The notes under the pieces: generated by a model | The model's database searches: none | What the model saw: the letters and a program-made list of their open reading frames with translations, nothing else | Told to the model about the DNA's origin: nothing | Translations under genes and position numbers: made by a program | Shown here: positions 17,385 through 26,902 of the stretch, piece by piece | How the letters are laid out: every line of letters starts with the position of its first letter | How positions within the stretch are numbered: the stretch's first letter is position 1 | DNA from: CAIOZA01 sp964464375 | Lineage (GTDB): Bacteria > Bacteroidota > Ignavibacteria > Kapaibacteriales > UBA2268 | NCBI GenBank assembly: GCA_964464375.1 | Contig: CAYXFU010000033.1 | Location: forward strand, 1 to 40,029 | DNA length: 40,029 nucleotides | Direction of reading: 5' to 3'

Positions 17385-17407
17385 CCCTCTCCGACAATCG
17401 GAGAGGG
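17385..17407. repeat. CCCTCTCCGA palindrome between convergent genes
   Basis: 10-bp perfect arms CCCTCTCCGA / TCGGAGAGGG with loop CAA, preceded by CACCCTAA. On the plus strand it is followed by AATTTTCTTTTATTT, so besides being one of the dispersed palindromes it may end transcription of the AddB-like gene. Confidence 0.7.
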
Positions 17408-17416
17408 AATTTTCTT

Positions 17417-17890
17417 TTATTTGGTTTGGTTTAATTCGATTTTCATTTTTTCATAGACATCAGTTATCATTGGTCTGGTCCATTTATCTATACCCCACCA
17501 AGATCCTTCGTATTGTTTGATAAACATTTTTTTGTTAATGGTAATCCTCAACCTCCAAGATATCACTTGTTCTTTTAAAATTTTTAATTCTTCTTTTGGT
17601 AAAATAATTTCCTTTAATTTAAACCATTCATAATACTGGAGATACACGTTGTTATCATGAGTGATGCTAATATTAATCAGATAAAATTTTAAACTATAAA
17701 AATCTCTAAAAAACATAAGTAAGGTTGAACTTAGGATAACAATGAATATAATCAAAATGTTCCAACTAGATAGTCCTTGATTCGCAAATTCATAGATACA
17801 AATTCCGATAAGTGATATTGGAACAAAGTAAATTATTGACAACATCCTTAGAAGTGGATTGATAGGCTTCAATTCTATTATTGTCTTCAT
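17417..17890 (-). CDS. Small membrane protein next to the TPR-CHAT gene
   Basis: A 157-aa protein with two strong membrane segments (LLRMLSIIYFVPISLIGICI and WNILIIFIVILSSTLLMFF) and a charged C-terminal part of about 90 residues (WFKLKEIILPKEEL, WWGIDKWTRPM). I do not recognise a family. Its start lies 8 nt after the stop of the TPR-CHAT gene on the same strand, so the two are very likely one transcript. Base composition is more AT-rich than that of its neighbour. Confidence 0.6.
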   Translation of the reverse strand: MKTIIELKPINPLLRMLSIIYFVPISLIGICIYEFANQGLSSWNILIIFIVILSSTLLMFFRDFYSLKFYLINISITHDNNVYLQYYEWFKLKEIILPKEELKILKEQVISWRLRITINKKMFIKQYEGSWWGIDKWTRPMITDVYEKMKIELNQTK

Positions 17891-17898
17891 CGCTTTTA

Positions 17899-20700
17899 CT
17901 AATTATTTCCCACAAGTATAAACCCACCCCAATAGTATGGCTTTTCCCAGGTGGAGAGGGAATTGAGCTGTGCCTTGCGGAAGGCATCGCGCATGGTCAT
18001 ACCTGAGAACAGATAAGTATAGAATGATGTCATAAGCTCCTGTGTGGCTGTGTCGTTGACCTTCCAGAGGCTCATCACAAGATTCTTTGCACCGGCGATG
18101 AGGAAGGCACGCTGAAGACCATACACCCCTTCACCATTGCGAACCTCTCCGAGTCCTGTTTCGCAGGCACTAAGGACAAGCAGGTTGACGCCATCGAGAG
18201 TAAGGTTTGATGCTTCGAAAGCTGTCAGTACCCCATTACCTGATTTATTAGCGGTAATATCTTTATTGAATAGAGTATTTGTAGCTCCAGCGAAGAGTAG
18301 TCCTGATCTTAGCAGTGGTTCTTTTACGGCTTTATCCTGATTGATTCCATAAGCATTGGCTGAGAACGGGGTCAAATCCTGGAGGAAGAACCCATGCGTA
18401 GCTATATGAAGAATGTTCGATGATGCTGATTGCTTCAGATTGGCTTCGTTAGCATCCGTATTCTGGTAAACATGGACTTTTACTTTGTTGTCCCTGAGCA
18501 GGCCAGAGATTCTATCGGCTTCTTCCTGTGTGCCTGGAAGTTCCGGGATATTCTCCTGTAAAATCTTCAGATCATTCTTTGAAATAATGGGATATTTTTC
18601 CTCTTGTGATTTTAATGCCGTCATAACATCTTCTGACAGAGTATATGTCGGATTGCAGAACATACTAGCTGTTTTTAATGGTATATCCTTATCCTGTCTG
18701 TTAATTAGAACCAAAGTATTAGGGACGATAACAATATTTTTATCTTCAAGAACGTAGGATTTATCTGGTTTTTGAAGCGTCGAGAGATTTATTTTATTAT
18801 AAACTCCGTCCTGAGAAATAAAGAGAGTCGTTTTGCCCTGAAGCTCTAAATCTGCTTTTTCCCAGAAAGCAGAATAGGAATCTTTGTCTTCAATCTGGAA
18901 TTTAATGCTGTTGATATAGTTGCGGATATAGTATTTATCGAGATCATAGCCATTTTTAACAACAACAAGTTTAGGCTGATCCTTGGTTTCTGTAGTAATA
19001 ATGAGAAATACATAGTAAACAGAGTCCAACCATGACTTTTCGAAGAGATTAAAGCGAACGATCTCGATAGCCGCCTGATTGGGCTTTAGACTTTTCTGTA
19101 CATCTCTCCATGTCATCTTCTGATGATTAAGATTGGAACTGAAATCATTCGACTTTTGAGATAATTTCTTTTCGATTGTATTTACTTTCTCTTCAATTAC
19201 ATTAACATTCTTGCCGGATCTTTCAAGCTCTTTGTTGTTCATTGAGTATAATTTTGAAAGTTCTTCTTTGTTAAAAACCCATTCATTGAAAAGTGATATC
19301 AGTTCAGGATTACGACTGGATAGAATCTGTGTTCTGACTTTACGTGAAGCATCGAGAAGGATTGCTTTAGTCGCGATTCTATAGTCAAACATTTTTGCTA
19401 TCAGATCTGGATTATCCTGATATCTTGTCATTACATACATGTTGAACTGATTGAATTTCTCATTAAGAACAGCATAGAATTTGGCTTTCTCATCGTCACT
19501 CATGAAAGGGAAATTTGTATTAATCTGTTCTTGATAGAGATCGAACGCTTCGAAGTATCGCTTTTCCGCTTCCGGGAATCTGCCAAGCTCTTTGAGTACA
19601 CCTGCAAGATTGTGTACGGAAGTTGCATAGTCGGGATGATGAGGACCATATATCTGCTCACGGACATTTAGTGCATTCGAGAGATAGGTGTAAGCTTCTT
19701 GAGTGTTTCCTAACTGGAGTTCGAGCAATCCAATAGAGTTTAAGCAAGACGCATATAGAGGATGTCCATTCCCTAAATATTTCTCAGTTTGTGACAGTAC
19801 AGATTTGAATAACTCTTTTGCTTTGTCGAGCTGATTATCGTCCCAAAGGATCATTGCATAGCTGAAATCATTTTGAATTGATTCGGGTCTGCCGGGAGCG
19901 AAGTTGTCTTTGTCGATTTGTTTTGCATTATTAATTGCTGATTCGGCTTTTTTGGGTTCACCTTGATTTTTATAGGAAGAAGCAAGAGCAAAATATGCGT
20001 TAACTAATTCAGGATCTTTGCTTTGAGAATTAGTAGAATAAATGGCAATCGCTTTTTCCAGATTATCGATTGCAAGAGGATAATTTCCGAGTTTGTTGTA
20101 TAGAATACCCAAGTTCTTCAATGTAAGAGCGTAAGCAAGGCTGTTAGGTCCAGGCGCAATTTTTCGGATTGAAGCGGCTATATTATATAATCTTTCAGCA
20201 TCCTCATATTCTGCCTGATTGAATGACAGGACGGCAAGGTTGTGTGCAGATGTTGCAAACGAGCTGTCTTTATCGCCTAAAGTTATTTTTTTTATATCGA
20301 AGGCTCTTAAGAGATGCGGTCTTCCTTCGCGAATTTTGCCGACAGCGACGAGCTCAGAGCCAAGATTATTAAGAGCTCTTGCAAATCTGTAGCTGGTGTC
20401 GCCATAAGCAATTTGTTTGGCGTCAACTTCGAGATAGAAATACTCTATTGCTTTTTCGAGGCTCCCTTGTTTATGATAAATTAATCCAACCAAATTAACG
20501 GAGTTGGCATAATTTTTACTATTCTTATCTGTGCCGCTTTTGGCAATATCTGTTGCCTGAAGTGCTTTGGATAGAGCATGGGTAAGCTGATTCTGTTCGT
20601 AGAGTTTATCTGCCTGAGTGAAAACATCATTCCAACTCTGTGCTGAAAGATTGCAGGCAATTATTGATATAAACACTATTATGTAATTTAACTTTTTCAT
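17899..20700 (-). CDS. Secreted TPR-CHAT protease
   Basis: A 933-aa protein: signal peptide (LNYIIVFISIIACNLSAQ), then about seven or more tetratricopeptide repeats (about 25-400; for example ALNNLGSELVAVGKIREG and SVHNLAGVLKELGRFPEAEK), a helical linker (about 430-560), and a C-terminal CHAT domain (about 650-933). CHAT is a caspase-like cysteine peptidase. The catalytic dyad is intact: His769 in HIATHGFF and Cys846 in LVLSACETGLG, followed by the typical GLQRAFLIAGAKNLVMSLW and YYWGGFILVG. TPRs usually bind a partner that controls the protease. The signal peptide implies activity in the periplasm or outside, unlike the cytoplasmic CHAT enzymes of defence systems. A small membrane protein is encoded 8 nt downstream. 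Confidence 0.88.
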   Translation of the reverse strand: MKKLNYIIVFISIIACNLSAQSWNDVFTQADKLYEQNQLTHALSKALQATDIAKSGTDKNSKNYANSVNLVGLIYHKQGSLEKAIEYFYLEVDAKQIAYGDTSYRFARALNNLGSELVAVGKIREGRPHLLRAFDIKKITLGDKDSSFATSAHNLAVLSFNQAEYEDAERLYNIAASIRKIAPGPNSLAYALTLKNLGILYNKLGNYPLAIDNLEKAIAIYSTNSQSKDPELVNAYFALASSYKNQGEPKKAESAINNAKQIDKDNFAPGRPESIQNDFSYAMILWDDNQLDKAKELFKSVLSQTEKYLGNGHPLYASCLNSIGLLELQLGNTQEAYTYLSNALNVREQIYGPHHPDYATSVHNLAGVLKELGRFPEAEKRYFEAFDLYQEQINTNFPFMSDDEKAKFYAVLNEKFNQFNMYVMTRYQDNPDLIAKMFDYRIATKAILLDASRKVRTQILSSRNPELISLFNEWVFNKEELSKLYSMNNKELERSGKNVNVIEEKVNTIEKKLSQKSNDFSSNLNHQKMTWRDVQKSLKPNQAAIEIVRFNLFEKSWLDSVYYVFLIITTETKDQPKLVVVKNGYDLDKYYIRNYINSIKFQIEDKDSYSAFWEKADLELQGKTTLFISQDGVYNKINLSTLQKPDKSYVLEDKNIVIVPNTLVLINRQDKDIPLKTASMFCNPTYTLSEDVMTALKSQEEKYPIISKNDLKILQENIPELPGTQEEADRISGLLRDNKVKVHVYQNTDANEANLKQSASSNILHIATHGFFLQDLTPFSANAYGINQDKAVKEPLLRSGLLFAGATNTLFNKDITANKSGNGVLTAFEASNLTLDGVNLLVLSACETGLGEVRNGEGVYGLQRAFLIAGAKNLVMSLWKVNDTATQELMTSFYTYLFSGMTMRDAFRKAQLNSLSTWEKPYYWGGFILVGNN

Positions 20701-20740
20701 ATTGTTGATAAGGTAAATAAAACGAAAAACATTAAGATTA

Positions 20741-20748
20741 CAAATATA
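20741..20748 (-). promoter_or_regulatory. Possible -7 element for the TPR-CHAT gene
   Basis: On the minus strand TATATTTG fits the TAnnTTTG -7 consensus of Bacteroidota promoters, about 40 nt before the start codon. The -33 TTTG is not clear. Confidence 0.35.
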
Positions 20749-20834
20749 ATCATTTAAATATTTATATTTTTAAAAAGACTTTTTGATTATTTTTGTGATG
20801 ATTAAAGATATAAGATTCTAAAGATTTGGTTATT

Positions 20835-21095
20835 ATGGAATACTATTATAATATAGATGGTGCTGTCGTTAAGGTTGACGATCTCGATATAGAGATAATG
20901 AGACTCATAAAAAAGAATAAAGAATTGTTGCTATTCGATATATTCCCACGTTCTCTAGAGATGTATATCAAATGTCTGAAGATGGGTCAACAGAATTTGA
21001 TTGAGGTTACCAAATTGAGACGAAATGATGATTTAACCTTGGATTGGGAAGTACGTTTGACCGAATTTGGCAGAAACGTACTTCTGGTTAATTAA
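20835..21095 (+). CDS. Small hypothetical protein
   Basis: An 86-aa protein of unknown function, divergent from the TPR-CHAT gene and convergent with polA. It reads as a compact soluble protein (DLDIEIMRLIKKNKELLLFD, IEVTKLRRNDDLTLDWEVRL). The end, LTEFGRNVLL, resembles the last helix of some winged-helix proteins, but this is only a hint. ATG 20835 is chosen over TTG 20826. Confidence 0.5.
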   Translation: MEYYYNIDGAVVKVDDLDIEIMRLIKKNKELLLFDIFPRSLEMYIKCLKMGQQNLIEVTKLRRNDDLTLDWEVRLTEFGRNVLLVN

Positions 21096-21110
21096 AGTAG
21101 TTGAACTTGA

Positions 21111-23984
21111 TTAATGAGCTGTGAACCAGTTATTGCCAATGCCAACTTCTACAACTACAGGGACATCGCCAAGATTTAATGAAGCCTCCATCTCTTCTTT
21201 AACTAGCAATTTCAATTTATCAATTTCATCTAATCTTGCTTCAAAAACCAGTTCATCGTGAACCTGAAGCATCATCAACGATTTCATGTTGTGCTCACGC
21301 ATTTTTTTATCAACCCTAATCATGGCAATCTTCATCATATCAGAAGCAGTTCCCTGAATCGGAAGATTGATAGCGGCTCTCTCGTCAGAAGTTTTTAGAT
21401 TACGGTTTTTAGAATTAATGTTATTGAAATATCTTTTTCGACCGCAAATGGTTTCAGCATATCCATTCTCTTCTGCGAATTTAATAGTAGAATCAATGTA
21501 TTTGCGAATACCGGGGTACTTTTCAAAGTAGTTAGTGATTATTCCCTGAGCTTCGTTCCGTCCTATTTTGAGTCTCTGCGAAAGTCCAAAAGCTCCAAGA
21601 CCATACATAATACCGAAATTAACTGTTTTGGCGACGCGACGCATATCGGAGTTAACTTCAGTGATTGGAATATCATAAAGAACGGCTGCAGTTGCGGCAT
21701 GGATATCATGCCCATTCTTGAAAGCATCAATCAGAGAAGGATCATCGCAGATATATGCCATAATTCTTAGTTCAATCTGAGAATAGTCAGCAGAGAGGAT
21801 TATACTATCGGGTGATTGTGAAACAAAAGCTTTACGTATTTCTTTACCTAGATCAGTTCTGATTGGAATATTCTGTAGATTCGGATCAGTTGATGATAGC
21901 CTGCCTGTGCTGGCTATAGTCTGATTGTATGTTGTATGAATTCTTCCTGTGTTTGGATTAATCAGCTTAGGCAGAGCGTCGATATAAGTTGAACGGAGTT
22001 TTTGTAATTGTCTGTATTCAAGCATATACTCAGCGATAGGATACATTGGTGCTAACTGAGTAAGCACTGAGACATCTGTCGAAAAGCCCGTTTTGGTTTT
22101 CGATATTGTAGGAATCATTAGCTTTTCGAAGAGAATATGAGAAAGCTGTTTAGGTGAATCAATGTTGAAATCGGTACCGGCTTCTTCATAAATCTTTGCC
22201 TGAAGCTTTTTTGTTTCTGCGTCAATCATGACCGATAATCCGGACAGGAGCTTTGTATCGATTGCAATTCCATTGGTTTCCATTCGCACAAGCACTTCAA
22301 TCAGAGGGAATTCAATTTCGTCAGCAAGTTTGCTTAGTTTGTTTGTCTCTAAAGCAGGAGCAAGTTTATTCCTAAGTTTCAGTGCTAGGTCGGCATCTTC
22401 TGCTGCATATATGGCAATAATAGATGGATCAATCTCTCTCATGGATTTCTGTGTTGCTTTCTTCTCACCGATTAATGATGTGATAGGAATCGGTTTGTAA
22501 TTTAGCCACTTTTCTGATAGAGCGTTCAGGTTGTGCTGTTCATCTGAATTGATGAGATAAGAAGCAATCATCGAATCGAATTTGATTGGAGAAACAACTA
22601 TATCGAAGCGATTTAGGATATAAGCATCGAACTTGATGTTCTGCCCTACTTTTGGTAGTTTTGGATCAGTTAGAATATGTCCTATTTTCTCCAGAACTAT
22701 GCTGAGAGGCAGAAGTTGATCGAAAAACGGAGTATCTTCGAGTGTTAGTCTGGGCGGCGCAGGTTCTTCGCTGAAGAGAGTTCCTGCACCAAAGAGACTA
22801 TCGTCTGCTTTTTGCTTGACTATACCTCTGTCGTTATAGACAGAAATATAATAGGATTTGTCTTCCTCTGCACAGAGAGCTATTCCGACAATGTCGCAGC
22901 TAAGTCTGTCCAGAGCATCAGTTTCGAGGTCAACTGACAAAATTGTAGCTTTTTCAAGGTCTTTGAGCATTGAGTCTAGCATCTCGAAAGAATGAACATG
23001 TATATATTCATGTTTAATAGTATTGACAGTTTGAAGTTTTGATTCCTCCGGTTCGGGATTTGATTGTACAGTTTCAGATTTAAATTCCAGAACATTTGTT
23101 CCAGATTTTAAAGCTTTTTCACCCCATTTTTTCCTAAGAGTGCCGAAACCGGCTTCAGCAAAGAACTTATCTAGAGAAGTATATTCGGGGGTTTTCCAGT
23201 CAAGATCATGGATTGTGATATCCAGAGGAACATCGATTTTTATCGTGACCAGGATTTTAGCAAGAAAAGCACTTTCTTTACCGTCGATCAGTTTTGTTTT
23301 GACCGTGGCTTTATCTATTTTTTCGATGTTTTCGTAGATACCTTCGACTGAACCATATTGCTGAATCAACGGTATAGCTGTTTTGTCACCTATGCCTTTG
23401 ACGCCGGGAATATTATCGGCAGTATCGCCAATCAATGCTAGAACATCAATTACCTGATCGGGACGGACGCCAAATTTCTCTTTTACACCATCGAAATCTA
23501 TGATGTCGAATGCTTCATCTGTGTTCTTAGATGGCTTATAAAGCTTTACATGCTCTGTAACGAGCTGATAAAAGTCTTTGTCTGCGGTCAGGCATGCAAC
23601 GTCAATCTTCTGGTCAGTTGCTGTCTTAGCAAGAGTTCCTATGATATCATCGGCTTCATAGCCGGGAAGCTCAACTCTTGGAATGCTTAACAGATCCAGA
23701 AATTCTTTGATCTTTGGTATTTGCGGCACCAGGTCGTCAGGGAAAGCCGCACGATTAGCCTTGTAGGCTGGGTACATTATATGGCGGAAAGTCGGCGCTT
23801 TTGTATCGAAAACTACGGCTATATGTTCGGGTGTTTCCTTTTCGAGAAGATTAGTAATAATATTACAAAAAGCAAAAAGAGCAAAAGTTGGTTCACCTTT
23901 TGGTGATTTTAGTCCGGATCTCTGCATGGCATGATAAGCACGGAACACTACAGACATACCATCGATTAAATAAAGTTTATTCAT
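21111..23984 (-). CDS. polA: DNA polymerase I
   Basis: A 957-aa full-length Pol I for Okazaki fragment processing and repair. The 5'-3' exonuclease domain (about 1-285) has YLIDGMSVVFRAYHAM and GYEADDIIGTLA. The 3'-5' exonuclease is intact (DLETD with Asp352 and Glu354, GQNIKFDAYIL, YAAEDAD), so it should proofread. The polymerase domain has motif A (ILSADYSQIELRIMAYI), motif B (RRVAKTVNFGIMYGLGAFG) and motif C (QVHDE, Asp910-Glu911). The O-helix residue is Phe (NFGIMYG), the usual type that discriminates against dideoxynucleotides. Start ATG 23984 gives the canonical MNKLYLIDG; the frame is open for a further 33 codons upstream, but these do not look conserved. Confidence 0.95.
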   Translation of the reverse strand: MNKLYLIDGMSVVFRAYHAMQRSGLKSPKGEPTFALFAFCNIITNLLEKETPEHIAVVFDTKAPTFRHIMYPAYKANRAAFPDDLVPQIPKIKEFLDLLSIPRVELPGYEADDIIGTLAKTATDQKIDVACLTADKDFYQLVTEHVKLYKPSKNTDEAFDIIDFDGVKEKFGVRPDQVIDVLALIGDTADNIPGVKGIGDKTAIPLIQQYGSVEGIYENIEKIDKATVKTKLIDGKESAFLAKILVTIKIDVPLDITIHDLDWKTPEYTSLDKFFAEAGFGTLRKKWGEKALKSGTNVLEFKSETVQSNPEPEESKLQTVNTIKHEYIHVHSFEMLDSMLKDLEKATILSVDLETDALDRLSCDIVGIALCAEEDKSYYISVYNDRGIVKQKADDSLFGAGTLFSEEPAPPRLTLEDTPFFDQLLPLSIVLEKIGHILTDPKLPKVGQNIKFDAYILNRFDIVVSPIKFDSMIASYLINSDEQHNLNALSEKWLNYKPIPITSLIGEKKATQKSMREIDPSIIAIYAAEDADLALKLRNKLAPALETNKLSKLADEIEFPLIEVLVRMETNGIAIDTKLLSGLSVMIDAETKKLQAKIYEEAGTDFNIDSPKQLSHILFEKLMIPTISKTKTGFSTDVSVLTQLAPMYPIAEYMLEYRQLQKLRSTYIDALPKLINPNTGRIHTTYNQTIASTGRLSSTDPNLQNIPIRTDLGKEIRKAFVSQSPDSIILSADYSQIELRIMAYICDDPSLIDAFKNGHDIHAATAAVLYDIPITEVNSDMRRVAKTVNFGIMYGLGAFGLSQRLKIGRNEAQGIITNYFEKYPGIRKYIDSTIKFAEENGYAETICGRKRYFNNINSKNRNLKTSDERAAINLPIQGTASDMMKIAMIRVDKKMREHNMKSLMMLQVHDELVFEARLDEIDKLKLLVKEEMEASLNLGDVPVVVEVGIGNNWFTAH

Positions 23985-24277
23985 AAATTCAGTAGGAAGT
24001 TTTTTAAAGTTAATAAGTTCAAAGGAGAGAGACAAAAGACGGTGTTTTTTAGTATAAAGTCTGAAGTTGAAAGTGTAGAACACAATAAAAGATAGATGAG
24101 AATTTATCTCTTAAGTTTTCTATAGGATTTATCGTTGCTTTAGTCCTTGACGAAGCAAACGGAATATCTACATACCATATAACGAATATAGCTTTTTTCG
24201 AGGAAAAGTTACAGGTGAAGTGAAAATAAATAAAAAATACTTCATTTGAACATTGATTTGTTTGATTAATCTGATTC

Positions 24278-24310
24278 AGATGTCCAACACCTGCGAGGTG
24301 TTGGACATCT
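24278..24310. repeat. Long perfect palindrome between polA and the TonB receptor
   Basis: 15-bp perfect arms AGATGTCCAACACCT / AGGTGTTGGACATCT around GCG. This is the longest palindrome in the window. It begins 8 nt after the TonB receptor stop (minus strand), so it could stabilise or end that transcript, but no T tract follows on that side. Confidence 0.8.
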
Positions 24311-24318
24311 AATTTTCA

Positions 24319-26724
24319 TTAAATTCCTAATTCAATACCGAAAAAGAAATTGCGTTCGGCGGCGGGGAAGAAGTCCTTGCCTTCGCCTCCGGCATTGAAA
24401 AGAGAATTAAATATATTATTTGCACTTAGATTGAAACGGATAGACTGAAATGAAATAACCTTATCGAGTTTATAGGATAAAAATACATTCGAAACGAAAT
24501 GAGGATCAACTTGGTTGTCAGCATAATACCCTGCACCGAGGAATTTGATCAAATCCTGATTTGTTTCGAGCATATCGCCAAAATTGTCCGTTTTGAATGG
24601 ACCTACATAAGTGCCTGTTATCGATGCTGAGAATCCTGCAATGCTATGATCAAGTCGTATGTTCGTCATAAAATCAGGAAAACCCGAAATCTGATTATCA
24701 GTTAATGATATAGTTTTAATCGCATTGGTATTCGGATCTTTTGATATTATCCAGTCATATTTAATGATTGAATTTTTGCTGATCGTTGCGTTAGCTGAAA
24801 GTGTAAGCTTAGAGTTGCCCTTTTCAAAAAGAGTGAGTTTTGCAAGCAGTTCGGCACCGATATGCCTCGTTCTGTCTGCATTTCCTTCTATAGGGTTGCC
24901 GAAGATATCTATCTGACCGGACTTGACTAACTCGTTGTAGTACTCCATCCAGTATAAATTAAGACCGAACTGAAGTTTATCTGATGTGGAGTTATATCCT
25001 GCTTCGATATCCAACATTCTTTCTGGTTTTACAATTGGTTTAGTGAAGTCATAAGAAACAGTTCCGTCAGTATTAACCTTACCTTCGAAAAGAGGACTTG
25101 CACCAAAATAGGAATCATCAGCTGCATAGAGGTTTCTCATTCTTGGTTCACGAGATGTTATAGCCGTAAAAACATAGACAGAATTGTTATCATCGATCGT
25201 ATAGTTAGCACCAATGCGGGGATTGACAAAAAGATAATTGAGATTCACTATATCACCGCCATTGCCTACTGTTGCTCCGTTGATATCTTTATATATAGTG
25301 TTGAGATTGCCGGCTTTTTCTCCATTAATTGAGTACTTTTGCGTGACGACCTGAGCTTCTAGATTGAGACTAAGCCCGGGTGTTATGTCATATCTTTCGC
25401 GGGCGAATATTGAGAATGTGTTTCTCAAGCCATTATAGAAGTAAAATTTATAGTCAGGATTGTAATCAGAGGGAATATTATCGGCATAATTAATTTTGCC
25501 ATAATGTTCTGAACGGTGGAAACGAAATTCAGCACCGAGAAGTAGTTGACCGTCTGTGTGATCTATCATGACTCTTGGTACCCAGCCGAATTGTTTGTTG
25601 GCAACGATTGCGCGGATTATGGTATTCCCCGGATTGACAGCCGGATTAAATCCCTGATTGGAAGTAATTCTCAGCATTGTTGTATCTGCCCACGAACCAT
25701 CGTAGTCAAAGAAGCCGTCACCCTGATAATAGAATAGAGATGAAAGGACACGAATTTTTTCACCAGCCTGCCAGTCATTGAGAATTTCAAAATGAGGCTG
25801 AGAGAAGTTTTCGATTTCCTGAGGACGGCGATCACCGGAGTAGGAAACAGTCTTTCCGGTTGAATCATAAGCCCAATAGCTTAGATTCTTTCTTCGAAGT
25901 GTCGGATCGCTGTTCCATGATTTTGGTGAACCCTGATAGGCAAGACCATCGGAAATCGGACCACCGAAAACATTTATCTGGGTTGTAAGATTCTCATCGA
26001 ATCTGACAGCCGAAAGGAAATAGCTATTCAGATCGGCGAATGAACGGTCACGATATCCGGCAGAGTAAATTCTGGAAAGCCGTGCATAGAAAGAGTAATT
26101 GCTGGTAAGACCGGAGGCTATCTCGATTGATTGTTTGTTAATATTAGCCTGAATTTTATTGTCAAACTGCTGAAAGCCCATGCCTGAAGAAATCATTATA
26201 CCATGTTTTGATGTATAGTTTGATGTAGATAGATTAATACTTCCACCGATAGCTGCTGATCCGTAGTTGATTAGACCGGCGCCACGCTGAACCTGAATAT
26301 TATCCAGACTTGAGGTCAAATCGGGGAAATCAATCCAGTAAACGTTATGATCTTCGGGATCATTTTGAGGGATGCCGTTAATCATCACAGATATTCTGCG
26401 CTGATTAAAGCCACGCATAGTGAGATTGGAGTATCCGACTGAATTTCCGTTCTCGGAATAGAAAATCACAGATGGGAGACCGCTCAAAAGAGCCGGTATA
26501 TCCTGAGTTGAATAATTCTTTTCGATCTCTGCCTTTGAAATCTCAGAAAAAGGAATCGGAGAATCTGCATTAGCGCGGGTGGAAGTAACGGTAACACTTG
26601 GGGTTGAATAGGTTTTGGCCGAGTCTGGTTTGATTAGATTCTCTGCTGAAACACTCTGAAGGCTTATAGCCCATAAAATGAGAATTAGAGTCTGACGTAT
26701 GCGATATATGGTTAAAAATTTCAT
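24319..26724 (-). CDS. TonB-dependent receptor, probably for thiamin compounds
   Basis: An 801-aa outer-membrane receptor. It has a signal peptide (TLILILWAISLQSVSA), a plug domain (about 60-170, with ALLSGLPSVIFYSENGNSVG, MRGFNQRRISVMINGIP and VQRGAGLINYGSAAIGGSIN), and a long beta-barrel ending in the aromatic strand FFFGIELGI. TonB receptors import scarce nutrients using TonB-ExbB-ExbD energy. Substrate is inferred from regulation: a complete TPP riboswitch precedes the gene on the same strand (26817-26902), which points to thiamin, its phosphates or a precursor. ATG 26724 has GGAG 5 nt upstream (26730-26733). No thiamin biosynthesis gene lies in the window. Confidence 0.88.
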   Translation of the reverse strand: MKFLTIYRIRQTLILILWAISLQSVSAENLIKPDSAKTYSTPSVTVTSTRANADSPIPFSEISKAEIEKNYSTQDIPALLSGLPSVIFYSENGNSVGYSNLTMRGFNQRRISVMINGIPQNDPEDHNVYWIDFPDLTSSLDNIQVQRGAGLINYGSAAIGGSINLSTSNYTSKHGIMISSGMGFQQFDNKIQANINKQSIEIASGLTSNYSFYARLSRIYSAGYRDRSFADLNSYFLSAVRFDENLTTQINVFGGPISDGLAYQGSPKSWNSDPTLRRKNLSYWAYDSTGKTVSYSGDRRPQEIENFSQPHFEILNDWQAGEKIRVLSSLFYYQGDGFFDYDGSWADTTMLRITSNQGFNPAVNPGNTIIRAIVANKQFGWVPRVMIDHTDGQLLLGAEFRFHRSEHYGKINYADNIPSDYNPDYKFYFYNGLRNTFSIFARERYDITPGLSLNLEAQVVTQKYSINGEKAGNLNTIYKDINGATVGNGGDIVNLNYLFVNPRIGANYTIDDNNSVYVFTAITSREPRMRNLYAADDSYFGASPLFEGKVNTDGTVSYDFTKPIVKPERMLDIEAGYNSTSDKLQFGLNLYWMEYYNELVKSGQIDIFGNPIEGNADRTRHIGAELLAKLTLFEKGNSKLTLSANATISKNSIIKYDWIISKDPNTNAIKTISLTDNQISGFPDFMTNIRLDHSIAGFSASITGTYVGPFKTDNFGDMLETNQDLIKFLGAGYYADNQVDPHFVSNVFLSYKLDKVISFQSIRFNLSANNIFNSLFNAGGEGKDFFPAAERNFFFGIELGI

Positions 26725-26816
26725 AGTAACTCCACGGATTAATAGTATAAGGAAACCGTTGAATCACTGATCACATTGAATAATAGGGCGCATGGAATAG
26801 ATAAAAGGGAATTTTT

Positions 26817-26902
26817 CCGTGTTTCCTACGCCGGCATTACCCGGATCAGGTTCGAGGAGTTTTTTCTCAGCCTTGCCTTCCCGGACAAAGCACCTCCAAC
26901 GG
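26817..26902 (-). promoter_or_regulatory. TPP riboswitch (THI box)
   Basis: Read on the minus strand, the sequence has the thi-box core: GGAGGTGC, GGCTGAGA, CTCGAACCTGATCCGGGTAA, then TGCCGGCGTAGGAAA. The ends pair as CCGT / ACGG (P1). These are the pyrimidine- and pyrophosphate-sensing parts of the TPP aptamer. The start codon of the TonB receptor follows 92 nt later. In the leader, GTTTCC (minus strand, 26751-26756) can pair with GGAAAC at the 3' side of the aptamer (26821-26826), and TCCGTGGAG overlapping the ribosome binding site can pair with CACGGA of P1. No terminator with a T tract is seen, so control of translation is more likely. Confidence 0.93.

Noticed and set aside
24090..24224. 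About 45 open codons on the plus strand before the TonB receptor (LDEANGISTYHITNIAFFEEK)
   Set aside because: Looks slightly protein-like, but there is no start codon, no recognised family and it is short; at most a remnant.
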